A DNA stretch of 64,000 nucleotides from assembly GCF_027594545.1 (NCBI RefSeq), contig NZ_CP115160.1, positions 4,398,501 through 4,462,500 of the forward strand. The letters are read 5' to 3'. Shown here piece after piece: positions 52,057-62,031 of this stretch (the stretch's first letter is position 1; every line of letters starts with the position of its first letter). The stretch is from Algoriphagus sp. TR-M9. GTDB taxonomy: Bacteria; Bacteroidota; Bacteroidia; Cytophagales; Cyclobacteriaceae. The translations under genes were made by a program, and so were the position numbers. The notes below the pieces were generated by a model that had not been told where the DNA came from, did no database searches, and worked only from the letters and a program-made list of their open reading frames with translations.

Positions 52057-53733
52057 TCTATCAAATAGCGGTGGCCTTTTGTCCTGCCAATCGCTGTTTT
52101 TCTGGATATAGTCTCCCATCAGTACCAGTTTTTCTTCATCGAAAAGATTTGCAAGTAAAGTGATGGAAGTGGGGCTACCATTTTCATTAAATCCATTAGG
52201 CAGGCATAGTGCCGGATGTCCAGTAAGGTTGGTGATCTGCAGCTGTTGTCCACCATAGCTTGGCGTGACGATGATGTCAAAGTCCTTCATCAGTGCGTGC
52301 ATTTCCTCGATCAGAACGGTACGCTGACGGGCTGCTTGCACATATTCTACAGCCGGAATGAAGCGTGCTGCCCGGAACAAGTTAGGCCAGGCATTTTTAT
52401 GCTGTGCGACTAGCTGGTCATCCCATCCTAAGCGGGTGAGCTCATCAAAAGCTGCCGCACCCTCTACCATCAGCATGAGCTGAATGGCGCTTGGATTTAC
52501 GGAGGTTTTTAAGGTTACCGGATGCAGCTCAATTCCCTGATTTCTCAATAGATCGAGTATTTCTTCATTGTTTTTGGAGCCTGCATCATCTCCTTTGAAA
52601 AATTCCTGGAAATAGCCCACTTTGAGCTTTTTCGGGTCTGATTTTGCAGAATAGTTGAATGCTGCCTGGATCGAGCTGGCATCCATGGGATCTGCCCCAT
52701 TCAATACCGAAAGTATGATCCCATTGTCTAGTGCTGATCTGGAAATCGGCCCGATTTTATCCATAGACCAGCTCAATGCCATTGCTCCATTTTTGCTTAC
52801 CCGGCCGTAGGTAGGGCGAAGCCCAGTCACTCCATTTCTGGTGGAGGGAGATACGATGGACCCTAGCGTTTCAGTGCCTATGGCAAAAGGAACTAATCCT
52901 GCACTGACTGCCGAAGCAGAGCCGGCTGAAGAACCACTAGACCCTTGTGTAAGGTTCCAAGGGTTTTTGGTGACTCCACCATACCATACATCACCCATCG
53001 CCAGAGCTCCTAGCGTGAATTTTCCGACCAGCACTCCTCCAGCCTCATCTAGTTTTTGTACCACGGTAGCCGTTTGATCAATTTCCTGATCCTTGAATGG
53101 CATAGCTCCCCAGGTGGTTTTGGTACCTTTGACAGCGAGCAGATCCTTGATTCCATAAGGTATTCCGTGAAGGGGCCCTCTGTATTCCCCCTGGGCAAGC
53201 TCTGCATCCATAGCTTTTGCCTTCGCTATAGCAGTTGCTTCCATCAGGGTGATGAGACACTGAAGGGTGTCTGAGTGGGTTTTTATTCTATCCAGATAAA
53301 TTTTGGTTAGCCGTTCACTGCTCAGTTTTTTGGATTTTATGAGGCTGGCTAGTTGATGAATAGGCAAGTAGGCGATATCGGCTTCTCTTTCTGGTAGGGC
53401 CACCTGCTCATCCATACCCCATTCAAGTGGGTTTTGGGTTTGGTCAGGTGTGAACCCTTTAGGTAAGGGGTTGAAAACAAGTGCCGGGGAGACGGAGTTA
53501 TCAAGGGTATACTCCCTCAGCGACTCATAGCGATTGCGTTGATTGTTTAGTGTGCCTATCATGCTGTCTTTTTCCGCTGGAGAAAAAGAGAGCCCGATCA
53601 GGTCTGCGGCATGATCAACGGCAGAAGGGGTGATTTCTCCCATTTTTTTGCCGAAGGTGAAGCCTAGTGCCAGACAGGTGGCTGCGCCTAAAAGCATAAA
53701 AAGGCGAGGACTAACTGTGTTTTTTGATTCCAT
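52054..53733 (-). CDS. amidase (amidase-signature family)
   Basis: This 559-residue enzyme has an N-terminal hydrophobic anchor or signal (PRLFMLLGAATCLALGF). The amidase-signature core carries the Ser-cisSer-Lys triad: the lysine in GIKDLLAVKGTKT (about 197) and the serines in GSSGSSAGSASAVSAG (about 260), followed by GTETLGSIVSPS. It would hydrolyse amides in the periplasm; the substrate is unknown. It is not GatA, given its membrane anchor and no gatB/C neighbours. I start at the ATG at 53733; a longer frame from 53877 adds 48 residues before the hydrophobic segment and is unlikely. Confidence 0.9.
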   Translation of the reverse strand: MESKNTVSPRLFMLLGAATCLALGFTFGKKMGEITPSAVDHAADLIGLSFSPAEKDSMIGTLNNQRNRYESLREYTLDNSVSPALVFNPLPKGFTPDQTQNPLEWGMDEQVALPEREADIAYLPIHQLASLIKSKKLSSERLTKIYLDRIKTHSDTLQCLITLMEATAIAKAKAMDAELAQGEYRGPLHGIPYGIKDLLAVKGTKTTWGAMPFKDQEIDQTATVVQKLDEAGGVLVGKFTLGALAMGDVWYGGVTKNPWNLTQGSSGSSAGSASAVSAGLVPFAIGTETLGSIVSPSTRNGVTGLRPTYGRVSKNGAMALSWSMDKIGPISRSALDNGIILSVLNGADPMDASSIQAAFNYSAKSDPKKLKVGYFQEFFKGDDAGSKNNEEILDLLRNQGIELHPVTLKTSVNPSAIQLMLMVEGAAAFDELTRLGWDDQLVAQHKNAWPNLFRAARFIPAVEYVQAARQRTVLIEEMHALMKDFDIIVTPSYGGQQLQITNLTGHPALCLPNGFNENGSPTSITLLANLFDEEKLVLMGDYIQKNSDWQDKRPPLFDR

Positions 53734-53803
53734 TGAATAGTTTTGTGTTGGTGGTAGCTTGAAATTGATCTTGTAATTTCTACTACCTAAGATAAATAAC
53801 CTT

Positions 53804-54244
53804 ATGGACCCAAAGTCTCCTTTTCCAGTTTTTCCTATGCATTTTCGTGGAATTCTCCTTCTTGCGGGGATGTACACCTTAGCTTGGTCTGCGATATTTA
53901 ATCTGATGGATCAGTCCATTTTACTATGGCTGGCCGATGGAAACGAGCAAGTGGCGGAGTTAAGCCTGCGCTACTATGGGGGATTTGGGGTGTTGGTAGG
54001 GCTGTTGATATTTTTCAGCGCATTTTATCCGATTAGCTGGGTCTACTTGATTTTAGCTGGAATCACAGGCAAAATCATTTTGGCAATCTGGTTTGCGCTT
54101 GGATACATTCCTGAGTTAGGCTGGAACAAGCGCACCGGCTTTCAATTGATTTTTAATGAAGTGCTCTGGATCATTCCACTGATCACCGTTTTTCTCAGGG
54201 GCTGTCAGGTAAAAAATTATCTGGCGAAAAACCCGGAACAATAA
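53804..54244 (+). CDS. four-helix membrane protein of unknown function
   Basis: This 146-residue protein has about four membrane helices (around 15-35, 55-72, 76-95 and 115-130). The loop with LRYYGGFGVLVGL and the GYIPELGWNKRTGFQLIFNEVLWIIPL end are conserved-looking, but I do not recognise a family. The gene is divergent from the amidase gene across 70 bp and is followed by a hairpin. Composition and start look normal. Function unknown. Confidence 0.7.
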   Translation: MDPKSPFPVFPMHFRGILLLAGMYTLAWSAIFNLMDQSILLWLADGNEQVAELSLRYYGGFGVLVGLLIFFSAFYPISWVYLILAGITGKIILAIWFALGYIPELGWNKRTGFQLIFNEVLWIIPLITVFLRGCQVKNYLAKNPEQ

Positions 54245-54245
54245 A

Positions 54246-54273
54246 AAAGGAAAGCTATGGTGGGCTTTCCTTT
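54246..54273. terminator. hairpin between convergent genes, weak terminator
   Basis: AAAGGAAAGC at 54246-54255 pairs with GCTTTCCTTT at 54264-54273. The 3' arm itself ends in T residues on either strand, but there is no long T run, so terminator activity is uncertain. Confidence 0.45.
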
Positions 54274-54297
54274 AGTAGGGTGACAAAAATGGCCTAA

Positions 54298-54612
54298 TCA
54301 GGTCACCAAAATCAAGATTAACAAAATAATGATGATGGCACCTACAGAGATGTAAACTCCACCTCCGGCTCGCTTAGCTTCCTTTTTCATTTCCTTTAGT
54401 TCCATTCTCACATCTTTGATTTCCTCCTTGCTCATAGTGCTGAAATCCATTGCTTTGATTTCATCTATTCTCGCCTCGATTTCGGCGAGCTGTTCCGTTT
54501 GGGCTTCCGTAAGTTCAGTTTTCTCATTTTTACCCTTAGTATCATTGGCAGGTGCAGCGACCAATACTTGGGTGGAAATAAATAGTGCAAAAACAGCTAA
54601 TAATTTTTTCAT
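54298..54612 (-). CDS. small exported coiled-coil protein with C-terminal membrane helix
   Basis: This 104-residue product has an N-terminal signal (MKKLLAVFALFISTQVLVAA). A Glu/Lys-rich coiled coil (TEAQTEQLAEIEARIDEIK..., about 35-78) follows, then a strongly hydrophobic C-terminal segment (VYISVGAIIIILLILILVT) that should hold it in the membrane. Small proteins with this layout are common in Bacteroidota, but I know no function. It is a single-gene unit between convergent and divergent neighbours. The ATG at 54612 is followed directly by a Lys-rich n-region, supporting the start. Confidence 0.75.
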   Translation of the reverse strand: MKKLLAVFALFISTQVLVAAPANDTKGKNEKTELTEAQTEQLAEIEARIDEIKAMDFSTMSKEEIKDVRMELKEMKKEAKRAGGGVYISVGAIIIILLILILVT

Positions 54613-54692
54613 GGATTAATGGGTTATGGTCCGGTAAGCACCTTGTCCAAAATTGCCGCCAAAGCCTGTCGCTCCCTGTGGGGAATTGGAGG

Positions 54693-54720
54693 AATTTTGG
54701 CTCTCTCCTAGCCAAAAATT
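54693..54720. other. inverted repeat upstream of polA
   Basis: TTTTGGCT (54695-54702) pairs with AGCCAAAA (54710-54717), and flanking AA/TT extends the stem with one bulged base. It lies 54 bases before the polA ATG in a 161-bp divergent gap and could be a leader hairpin or protein-binding dyad. Confidence 0.4.
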
Positions 54721-54773
54721 CGTAACTTACCCGACTAATTTACCAAAGATCTTTTACTGAAAATCATCCTGAA

Positions 54774-57602
54774 ATGTCCCAAAAACAGCCCTGCAAGCTA
54801 TTTTTACTTGATGCTATGGCGCTTATCTACAGAGCCCATTTTGCTTTCAGCAAAAACCCCAGAATAAATTCCAAAGGCTTGAATACAGGCGTCATGTTGG
54901 GCTTTACCAACACCCTGCTTGAGGTCATAGATAAGGAAAAACCTACCCATATTGGGGTGGCTTTTGATACCCACGCCCCCACTTTCAGACATGAGCAGTT
55001 TGAGGCATACAAGGCCAATCGTCAAGAGCAACCCGAAGATATAGGGATCGCCATACCTTGGGTGAAAGAAATAGTCAAAGCTTTCAATATTCCGATTTTG
55101 GAACTGGACGGCTACGAGGCAGATGATATCATTGGTACTTTGGCGAAACAAGCGGAGAAGGAAAACTTCACCGTCTACATGATGACACCGGACAAGGATT
55201 ATGGCCAGTTGGTAGACGATCATATTTTCCTTTATAAACCGGCCTTTATGGGCAATGGAGTAGATATCATGGGGCCAAATGAGATCTGCGCCAAGTGGGA
55301 TATTGAGCAGGTGGATCAGGTCCGGGATATTTTAGGACTGATGGGAGACGCAGTGGATAATATTCCGGGAATACCTGGCATAGGGCAAAAAACAGCTGTG
55401 AAACTGCTTAAGATTTATGGTACAGTGGAGGAATTGGTGAAGAATACTGCCGATCTGAAAGGAAAGCAAAAGGAGAATGTAGAAAACTTTGGGGCACAGG
55501 GAATCCTTTCGAAGGAACTTGCGACGATCAAGTGCGATGTGCCCATAGTTTATGTCAAAGAAGACCTGAAGTACGAGGGAATAGATGAGGAAAAGGTCCG
55601 TGCGATTTTTAGTGAATTGGAATTCAGAACACTGGCAGCCCGGGTTTTCAAGGGGTCTGATCAAAAGGGTGCAATTCAGAAAAATGAACAATTAGGCCTA
55701 TTTGGAGAGGCTCAAGCACCAACTGCAGCGAAGGCAGGGGAATTGGATTTTGAGGAAGAGACTGTAAATGTGGAGATACCTAAAGCTCCAGAGACCATAC
55801 ATAGCAATGCACACCATTATCACAAAATCAAAAGTGACGCTGAGATCAAGGAGTTGGTAGGATACCTCATGCTCCAAAAGGAACTTTGCTTCGATACCGA
55901 AACCACCTCTGTGAATGCCATGGAAGCGGAATTGGTTGGGATTTCCTTTGCCTATGTCTCTGGGGAGGCATATTACATACCTTGCCCTGAAGACCGCAAG
56001 GAGACCATGAGGATTTTAGACTTGCTGAAACCGGTGTTTGCAAGTGAAGGAATAGTGAAAATCGGGCAGAATATTAAGTATGATATTCTGGTTTTGAAAA
56101 ATTATGGGGTGGAAGTAACAGGCATTTTGTATGACACCATGCTGGCCCATTACCTGATCGATGCGGATGGGAAGCACTCCATGGACTGGCTGGCCAAGCA
56201 ATACCTGAATTATGAGCCTGTTTCTATCACAGAGCTGATTGGGAAAAAAGGCAAGAATCAGGGGAATATGCGTGATGTGGATGAGGATAAAGTTACCGCT
56301 TATGCCTCTGAAGATGCGGATATTACCTTAAGATTGAAGGCCGAATTTGATCCGCTTTTGAAAGAAAACAAGCTGGAGAAGCTTTTTCATGAGGTAGAAA
56401 ACCCTTTGATAGAAGTACTGGCCCAGATGGAGTTTGAAGGGGTGCGCATCGATATGGACAGCCTTGCGGACATGTCGGTTTCTCTGGAAAAAGAAAGTAA
56501 GGAAATCGAAAACAAAGTCTATGAAATGGCTGGTGTGCGCTTCAATCTGGCTTCGCCAAAGCAATTGGGTGAGGTGCTTTTTGATAAATTAAAGCTAGAC
56601 CCCAAGGCCAAAAAAACAAAAACCGGTCAGTATGCCACGGGCGAGGAAGTGCTGAGCAAACTCGCCGCAGAGCATGAGATCATCCAAAATATCCTGGATT
56701 ATAGGCAGATGGTCAAGTTGAAATCTACCTATGTAGATGCGCTGCCTACCATGATCAATTCCAAAACCGGAAGAATTCACACCACCTATAATCAGTTTGT
56801 GGCGGCTACAGGACGGCTTTCCTCGATCAATCCAAACCTTCAAAACATTCCTATTCGTACCGATAGAGGGCGTGAGATCCGTAAGGCCTTTGTACCTAGG
56901 GATGAAAACCACATTCTTTTGGCGGCAGATTATTCTCAGGTCGAGTTAAGGATTATGGCTTCTTTTTCAGGAGATGAGTCCATGATCGAGGCATTCAAAA
57001 ACGGACGGGATATCCATGCCACCACAGCGGCAAAGATTTTCCAGGTGCCGCTAGAAGAAGTCACTTCAGATATGCGTAGAAAAGCCAAAACAGCGAATTT
57101 CGGAATTATTTACGGGATTTCCGCCTTTGGGCTATCTCAGAGGCTATCCATACCAAGGGGAGAAGCGAAAGAAATTATCGATGCATATTTCAAGGAATTT
57201 CCTGCGGTAAAAGAATACATGGATGGTGCCATAGAAAAGGCCAAAACAGATGAGTTCGTGGAGACTATTCTTGGTAGAAGAAGGTATCTGCGTGATATCA
57301 ACAGCCGAAATGCCACCATGCGGGGCTTTGCTGAGCGAAATGCCATCAATGCACCCATTCAGGGATCAGCTGCTGATCTGATCAAAGTAGCTATGATCGA
57401 CGTGTATCAATGGATGAAAAAGGAAAACCTCAAGTCCAAAATGATCCTACAGGTTCATGATGAATTGGTTTTTGATGCGCACAAGGACGAAGTGGAAATT
57501 CTAAAAGCCAATGTCCCTGGCCTGATGTCCAACGCCATCAAAATGGCTGTTCCGGTAGAGGTAGAAGTGGGGACTGGAACGGATTGGTTGCAGGCGCACT
57601 AG
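54774..57602 (+). CDS. polA: DNA polymerase I
   Basis: This 942-residue repair and Okazaki-fragment polymerase has three domains. The N-terminal 5'-3' exonuclease (about 1-300) has ELDGYEADDIIGTLA and GDAVDNIPGIPGIG. The proofreading 3'-5' exonuclease is intact, with CFDTETT (Asp374, Glu376). The polymerase domain has motif A DYSQVELRI (Asp719), KTANFGIIYG and motif C VHDELVFD (Asp896). A retained DxE site means proofreading should be active, unlike several Gram-positive PolA proteins. Divergent from the small coiled-coil gene and followed by a 215-bp gap. Confidence 0.97.
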   Translation: MSQKQPCKLFLLDAMALIYRAHFAFSKNPRINSKGLNTGVMLGFTNTLLEVIDKEKPTHIGVAFDTHAPTFRHEQFEAYKANRQEQPEDIGIAIPWVKEIVKAFNIPILELDGYEADDIIGTLAKQAEKENFTVYMMTPDKDYGQLVDDHIFLYKPAFMGNGVDIMGPNEICAKWDIEQVDQVRDILGLMGDAVDNIPGIPGIGQKTAVKLLKIYGTVEELVKNTADLKGKQKENVENFGAQGILSKELATIKCDVPIVYVKEDLKYEGIDEEKVRAIFSELEFRTLAARVFKGSDQKGAIQKNEQLGLFGEAQAPTAAKAGELDFEEETVNVEIPKAPETIHSNAHHYHKIKSDAEIKELVGYLMLQKELCFDTETTSVNAMEAELVGISFAYVSGEAYYIPCPEDRKETMRILDLLKPVFASEGIVKIGQNIKYDILVLKNYGVEVTGILYDTMLAHYLIDADGKHSMDWLAKQYLNYEPVSITELIGKKGKNQGNMRDVDEDKVTAYASEDADITLRLKAEFDPLLKENKLEKLFHEVENPLIEVLAQMEFEGVRIDMDSLADMSVSLEKESKEIENKVYEMAGVRFNLASPKQLGEVLFDKLKLDPKAKKTKTGQYATGEEVLSKLAAEHEIIQNILDYRQMVKLKSTYVDALPTMINSKTGRIHTTYNQFVAATGRLSSINPNLQNIPIRTDRGREIRKAFVPRDENHILLAADYSQVELRIMASFSGDESMIEAFKNGRDIHATTAAKIFQVPLEEVTSDMRRKAKTANFGIIYGISAFGLSQRLSIPRGEAKEIIDAYFKEFPAVKEYMDGAIEKAKTDEFVETILGRRRYLRDINSRNATMRGFAERNAINAPIQGSAADLIKVAMIDVYQWMKKENLKSKMILQVHDELVFDAHKDEVEILKANVPGLMSNAIKMAVPVEVEVGTGTDWLQAH

Positions 57603-57817
57603 GTGGTATCTAGACGTTAGACATAATATCAAGTACTTCAGTACTCGGCGTTCGGTGTTCATCATTTGAAATTGTAAGATTGAAAAAATTTGAAAGAAAT
57701 AAATCCTCCTAGTCCACTAATTAAAGGGGGAGTTGCAAAACCTGAACTTCACAACTTGATTCAACCTCCGAGGATCAGCAAGGCTCGTAAATCAAAAAGC
57801 TTAATTCATACTTCTAA
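57603..57817. repeat. gap with dispersed-repeat-like words
   Basis: The 215-bp gap between polA and radA contains TAGACGTTAGACATAATATCAAG (57611-57633), sharing words with the IVP cassette flanks. A CTCCTAGTCC...AAGGGGGAG pair lies around 57708-57733. No ORF or promoter is evident. I read it as repeat debris. Confidence 0.4.
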
Positions 57818-59191
57818 ATGGCCAAAATAAAAACCACCTTCTTTTGTCAGAACTGCGGAGCTCAAAGTCCAAAATGGATAGGCAAATGCCCCGCCTGTGG
57901 AGAATGGAATACCTATGTGGAAGAAGTAGTTCAAAAGGAGGAATCCGGTAAAGGATCTTGGAAGACGGCTTCATCTGGAACCAAAAAAACCAGCACTCCA
58001 AAGAAAATCCAAGAGGTCAATTACGAGGAAATGCCACGCTATATCACCGCAGACGTAGAGCTCGACCGGGTTTTGGGCGGAGGAATAGTGCCTGGGTCTC
58101 TGGTACTAATCGGAGGTGAACCGGGAATAGGCAAATCAACTTTGATGCTTCAGATAGCCCTGATCCTAAAAGGCAAAAAGATACTCTATGTCTCAGGTGA
58201 AGAAAGCGAAGCGCAAATCAAGATGAGGGCAGACCGGATGGATGCTAAAAATCCGGACTGCTATGTACTCTCTGAAACAAATACTCAGCATATTTTTCAG
58301 CAAATAGAAGTTCTGAAGCCTGATTTGCTGGTGATTGACTCCATTCAGACCTTGCACTCTCAGCATGTAGAATCTGCTGCTGGTTCGGTGTCGCAGGTTC
58401 GGGAGTGCACGGCCGAGTTAATGAAATTTGCCAAAGAAACCGGAACCCCTGTTTTCCTGATCGGTCATATCACCAAAGACGGTTCCATCGCCGGACCTAA
58501 GGTTTTGGAACACATGGTAGATACTGTATTGCAGTTTGAGGGAGATAGGCATTTGACTTATAGGATTTTAAGAACCTCCAAAAACCGGTTTGGATCTACG
58601 CACGAGCTGGGAATCTATGAAATGCGAACAGAAGGGCTGCGGCCGGTTTCCAACCCCTCTGAAATACTACTTACCCAGCGGGAAGAAGTATTAAACGGCG
58701 TAGCGATTGGCGCTATGGTGGAAGGCAATCGCCCTCTGCTGATAGAAATACAGTCATTGGTAAGCCCGGCCACCTATGGGACTCCGCAGCGGAGCAGCAC
58801 CGGACATGATGCCAAGCGTCTTAATATGTTGTTGGCTGTTTTAGAAAAGCGTGGCGGAATGCGGCTGGGGCAGCAGGATGTGTTTTTAAATGTAGCCGGC
58901 GGACTGCGGGTGGATGATCCGGGCTTGGATTTGGCAGTTTGCGCCAGCTTGATCTCCAGCTACGAGGATACGCCGGTTTCGGAGGAGATTTGCTTCGCTG
59001 GAGAGGTGGGCCTGGGCGGAGAAATCCGGGCCGTACATCGTATCGAAAACCGAATAGCAGAAGCTGCTAAATTGGGCTTTAAAAAAATCGTAGTTTCCAA
59101 ATATGCGGTCAAAGGGCTAGACCTGAAGAAATTTCAAATTGAGGTCTTGGCTTTCAGTAAATTAGATGAAATGTATGCTAAGATTTTTTGA
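57818..59191 (+). CDS. radA: DNA repair protein RadA
   Basis: This 457-residue RecA-like helicase assists branch migration in recombination. The N-terminal zinc finger CQNCG...CPACG (about 10-28) is followed by the ATPase with Walker A GEPGIGKST near 100-108. The family-specific KNRFGST motif is near 250, and the C-terminal Lon-protease-like domain has GGLRVDDPGLDLA. All diagnostic parts are present. It follows polA on the same strand, but the 215-bp repeat-bearing gap makes co-transcription doubtful. Confidence 0.96.
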   Translation: MAKIKTTFFCQNCGAQSPKWIGKCPACGEWNTYVEEVVQKEESGKGSWKTASSGTKKTSTPKKIQEVNYEEMPRYITADVELDRVLGGGIVPGSLVLIGGEPGIGKSTLMLQIALILKGKKILYVSGEESEAQIKMRADRMDAKNPDCYVLSETNTQHIFQQIEVLKPDLLVIDSIQTLHSQHVESAAGSVSQVRECTAELMKFAKETGTPVFLIGHITKDGSIAGPKVLEHMVDTVLQFEGDRHLTYRILRTSKNRFGSTHELGIYEMRTEGLRPVSNPSEILLTQREEVLNGVAIGAMVEGNRPLLIEIQSLVSPATYGTPQRSSTGHDAKRLNMLLAVLEKRGGMRLGQQDVFLNVAGGLRVDDPGLDLAVCASLISSYEDTPVSEEICFAGEVGLGGEIRAVHRIENRIAEAAKLGFKKIVVSKYAVKGLDLKKFQIEVLAFSKLDEMYAKIF

Positions 59192-59203
59192 GAAAGGGAT
59201 AGC

Positions 59204-59638
59204 TTACATTTCGATTTTGGCGTAGCCGAAATTCACCGAAAAATCAACACACCAAATTAATACATACTGGTATTTGACTAAATCCACATTCTCTGGAAGA
59301 TCATATTCGTAATCTCCTTCCAGGCCTTTCAAAGCGCCTAGGGAAATAAATTCAGTGGCTTGGGTATCAGTGGCCAAATATACTTCCAAGAGCGGGCCGT
59401 CATCTGATTTGAAATCCGTGAAGGAAAGGATTTTGGTGCTGGTGTCGGCTTTGGCTTTACCAGAGGTGGGATGAGCATCTGCTATAAACTCCCCCATGTA
59501 CATGCTGGTATTTTCTTCCTGCATTTCTGAAGACATTTCCATATCATCCATGTCCATAGGGAGATCCATGTCTTCATTTTTCATGCATGATGAAAGTGCT
59601 GCCAGAGAAAACAGGAGAAGTAAGAGCTTGATATTCAT
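59204..59638 (-). CDS. DM13 domain lipoprotein
   Basis: This 144-residue exported lipoprotein starts at the ATG at 59638 (NIKLLLLLFSLAALSSC, lipobox). An earlier in-frame ATG would add nine polar residues. A Met/Asp/Glu-rich linker (NEDMDLPMDMDDMEMSSEMQEE) precedes a DM13 domain recognised by GKAKADTSTKILSFTDFKSDDGPLLEVYL and YQYVLIWCVDFSVNFGYAKI. DM13 domains have been proposed to act in redox or electron transfer, with one conserved Cys, here in IWCVDF. The Met-rich linker might bind copper, but that is speculation. Convergent with radA, 12 bp apart. Confidence 0.88.
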   Translation of the reverse strand: MNIKLLLLLFSLAALSSCMKNEDMDLPMDMDDMEMSSEMQEENTSMYMGEFIADAHPTSGKAKADTSTKILSFTDFKSDDGPLLEVYLATDTQATEFISLGALKGLEGDYEYDLPENVDLVKYQYVLIWCVDFSVNFGYAKIEM

Positions 59639-59822
59639 AGTTTTATTTGTTTTTCTTTCTCCCAAATAAGGTACTAAATAAAAAGCACTATCGCTTTTAG
59701 AAAACGCATTTATATTGATGATGATTAGGTGAAATGTTTTCTAAATGATTGGTATCCAGGGTTGATTTTGCCTTAATGAATCCAAAAAGATTATCTTGAA
59801 TAGCAAAATCAAATGATAGGCA

Positions 59823-60539
59823 ATGCGCAACCAACTTTTTAAGTCCAGTTATAAAGATCCTAATATTACGTACAGAGGGTTAAGTCCTTCTAGATTGGAC
59901 AATCTCACCGATGCTGTATTTGGAATTGCGGTAACGCTTTTGATATTCAATGTCTCCAGCCCGGACTCTTTGCAGGATCTTATAGTTTTCACCAAAACCC
60001 TTCCTGCTTTTTTGATCAGTATTGGGTTTTTGATCGTAATCTGGCAGGAGCATGTACGGTTTTCTGAAATTTATACACTCAGGGGTTCTTGGTTGATTTT
60101 CCTGAACTCACTCTTTATCGCTCTGATTATTTTCTATGTGTACCCATTGCGATTTTTGACACTTTTTTTGACCAATCTGATCTTTGGGGCTGAGCTTTCT
60201 TTGCAGATTTCGCCAATTGAAATTCCCGATTTGATGATTTACTATGGTGGGGTAGCCTTTGCTTTATATTTCGTGGTTTTTTGGTTCTATTATTTTGCCT
60301 TAAACAATCGGGAATCTTTAGGCTTAAGTAACTACGAAGTCTTTCATACCAAATATCAGCGCTTGAGAATTGTAATCATGTTCACAGTTCCCTTAATTTC
60401 AATCCTGTTAGTTTGGCTGATCCGTTCATACTCTATTACCTGGGCGTCTTTCTTGGGAGGGATGGTTTATGGATTGTACACACCGGCGATTATGCTGTGG
60501 GTGAAATCTTATAAAAAGGCGGCCAAAAGTATTAATTAG
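59823..60539 (+). CDS. TMEM175-like (DUF1211) potassium channel protein
   Basis: This 238-residue membrane protein has about six helices. The first holds the TMEM175 signature RLDNLTDAVFGIAVTLLIFNV (RxxxFTD-type core at about 21-33), and IGFLIVIWQEHVRF follows in the third. Bacterial TMEM175 proteins form K+-selective leak channels through isoleucine or leucine rings rather than a TVGYG filter. One six-helix repeat of this length is usual for bacterial members. This copy adds to the Trk/Kv group at 17110-20425 but is not linked to it. It appears monocistronic. Confidence 0.85.
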   Translation: MRNQLFKSSYKDPNITYRGLSPSRLDNLTDAVFGIAVTLLIFNVSSPDSLQDLIVFTKTLPAFLISIGFLIVIWQEHVRFSEIYTLRGSWLIFLNSLFIALIIFYVYPLRFLTLFLTNLIFGAELSLQISPIEIPDLMIYYGGVAFALYFVVFWFYYFALNNRESLGLSNYEVFHTKYQRLRIVIMFTVPLISILLVWLIRSYSITWASFLGGMVYGLYTPAIMLWVKSYKKAAKSIN

Positions 60540-60655
60540 CAGTGGCGAGGGTACAGTTTTGACTGGCTAAGCAGGACAGCACCTGACGGTATCCCACGCT
60601 GTTTTGCCTTATCTTAAACCTTAGAATTGAATAAACCTATAGAAACCCTATTTCC

Positions 60656-61996
60656 ATGCTTTTTCATCACCTTAAAATCTTATCCTTATTTCTAATCGGT
60701 TTTTTTGCCGTTTCATTTGCTCAGGCCCAAGAGATAAAGCAGGAATTCTGGCCGGATGGATCGCCTATTTCTCCTTGGTTTCATGACTATACCAAAGTGA
60801 AACTAGAAGACCTCGGTAAGCAATATCTGATCACAGCGCATGGAGTCATTGAAGATAGTACCAAGCTCCAAACGGAAAAAATTCAGCAGATAATAGATCA
60901 GGCGAGTGAAAATGGAGGTGGGGTGATCGTCATTCCCAAGGGGACTTTTCTCAGCGGGGCGCTATTCTTTAAGCCAAAAACTCACCTTCATCTCTCAGCA
61001 GGAGCAGTGCTCAAAGGTTCTGATGAGATTGAAAATTATCCCTTGATCCCATCCCGAATGGAAGGCCAAAATCTGGATTATTTTGCAGCACTGGTCAATG
61101 CCTATGGAGTGGATGGCTTTACCATTTCCGGCCATGGAACCATCAATGGCAATGGACTGAAGTTTTGGGAGGCATTTTGGCAGCGAAGAGCAGAAGACCC
61201 AAACTGTACCAATCTGGAAGTTTCCAGACCCAGACTGGTTTTTATTTGGAAAAGTAATGATGTACAGCTTCAAGATGTAAACCTGATCAATGCGGGTTTT
61301 TGGAGTAGCCATTATTACCAGTGTCAAAACATTAAAATTCTGGATTTGACCATTACTTCACCTCATGAACCGGTGAAGGCACCTAGCACTGATGCGATCG
61401 ATTTGGATGTGGTATCCAATGTGCTGATCAAGGGCTGTTACCTCGCTGTAAATGATGACGCCATCGCGCTAAAAGGCGGTAAGGGACCTTGGGCTGATGA
61501 AGATCCCAACAATGGAGAAAATACCAATATCCTGATCGAAGACAGTGAATTTGGGTTTTGTCACGGTGCGCTTACCAATGGCAGCGAGTCTATCCACAAT
61601 AAGAATGTAATCATGCGGAATATCAAAGTTCAGGATGCAGTCCGGCTACTCTGGCTGAAAATGCGTCCCGATACTCCACAGCATTATGAATACATTACCT
61701 TGGAAAATATCAGCGGGAAGGTTCGCAGTTTTATCTATGTCAAGCCTTGGACTCAGTTTTTTGATCTGAAGGGGAAAGAGGAAGTGCCTATCTCTACCTC
61801 TGAACATATCACCATGAGAAACATGGACGTGGAGTGCGAGATCTTTTTTGACGTGGCGATAACGGAACACGATAGACTTTCGGATTTCACCTTTGAAAAC
61901 TTGATTATCCAGGCAAACAATGCGGATTTTAAGCCTGATTTTGTGGAGGGGTTTGAGGTGAAAAATGTGGAGGTGAATGGTAAAAAGTTGGATTGA
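60656..61996 (+). CDS. glycoside hydrolase family 28 (polygalacturonase-like)
   Basis: This 446-residue secreted right-handed beta-helix enzyme starts with a signal peptide (LKILSLFLIGFFAVSFAQA). The GH28 catalytic acids are present: Asp246 in STDAIDLD and Asp267/Asp268 in NDDAIALKGG. His303 in CHGALTNGS and the basic RLLWLKMR follow. It should hydrolyse pectin-type galacturonan or a related side chain (rhamnogalacturonan or xylogalacturonan cannot be excluded). No SusC/SusD pair or other carbohydrate genes are nearby, so it is not in an obvious utilisation locus here. Confidence 0.9.
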   Translation: MLFHHLKILSLFLIGFFAVSFAQAQEIKQEFWPDGSPISPWFHDYTKVKLEDLGKQYLITAHGVIEDSTKLQTEKIQQIIDQASENGGGVIVIPKGTFLSGALFFKPKTHLHLSAGAVLKGSDEIENYPLIPSRMEGQNLDYFAALVNAYGVDGFTISGHGTINGNGLKFWEAFWQRRAEDPNCTNLEVSRPRLVFIWKSNDVQLQDVNLINAGFWSSHYYQCQNIKILDLTITSPHEPVKAPSTDAIDLDVVSNVLIKGCYLAVNDDAIALKGGKGPWADEDPNNGENTNILIEDSEFGFCHGALTNGSESIHNKNVIMRNIKVQDAVRLLWLKMRPDTPQHYEYITLENISGKVRSFIYVKPWTQFFDLKGKEEVPISTSEHITMRNMDVECEIFFDVAITEHDRLSDFTFENLIIQANNADFKPDFVEGFEVKNVEVNGKKLD

Positions 61997-62031
61997 GATT
62001 TAAAACTAAGGTTTCATCTTGATGGGCTTTG

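Noticed and set aside
53734..53877. 48-residue N-terminal extension of the amidase
   Set aside because: It precedes the hydrophobic anchor with basic, non-conserved sequence; the ATG at 53733 is the natural start.
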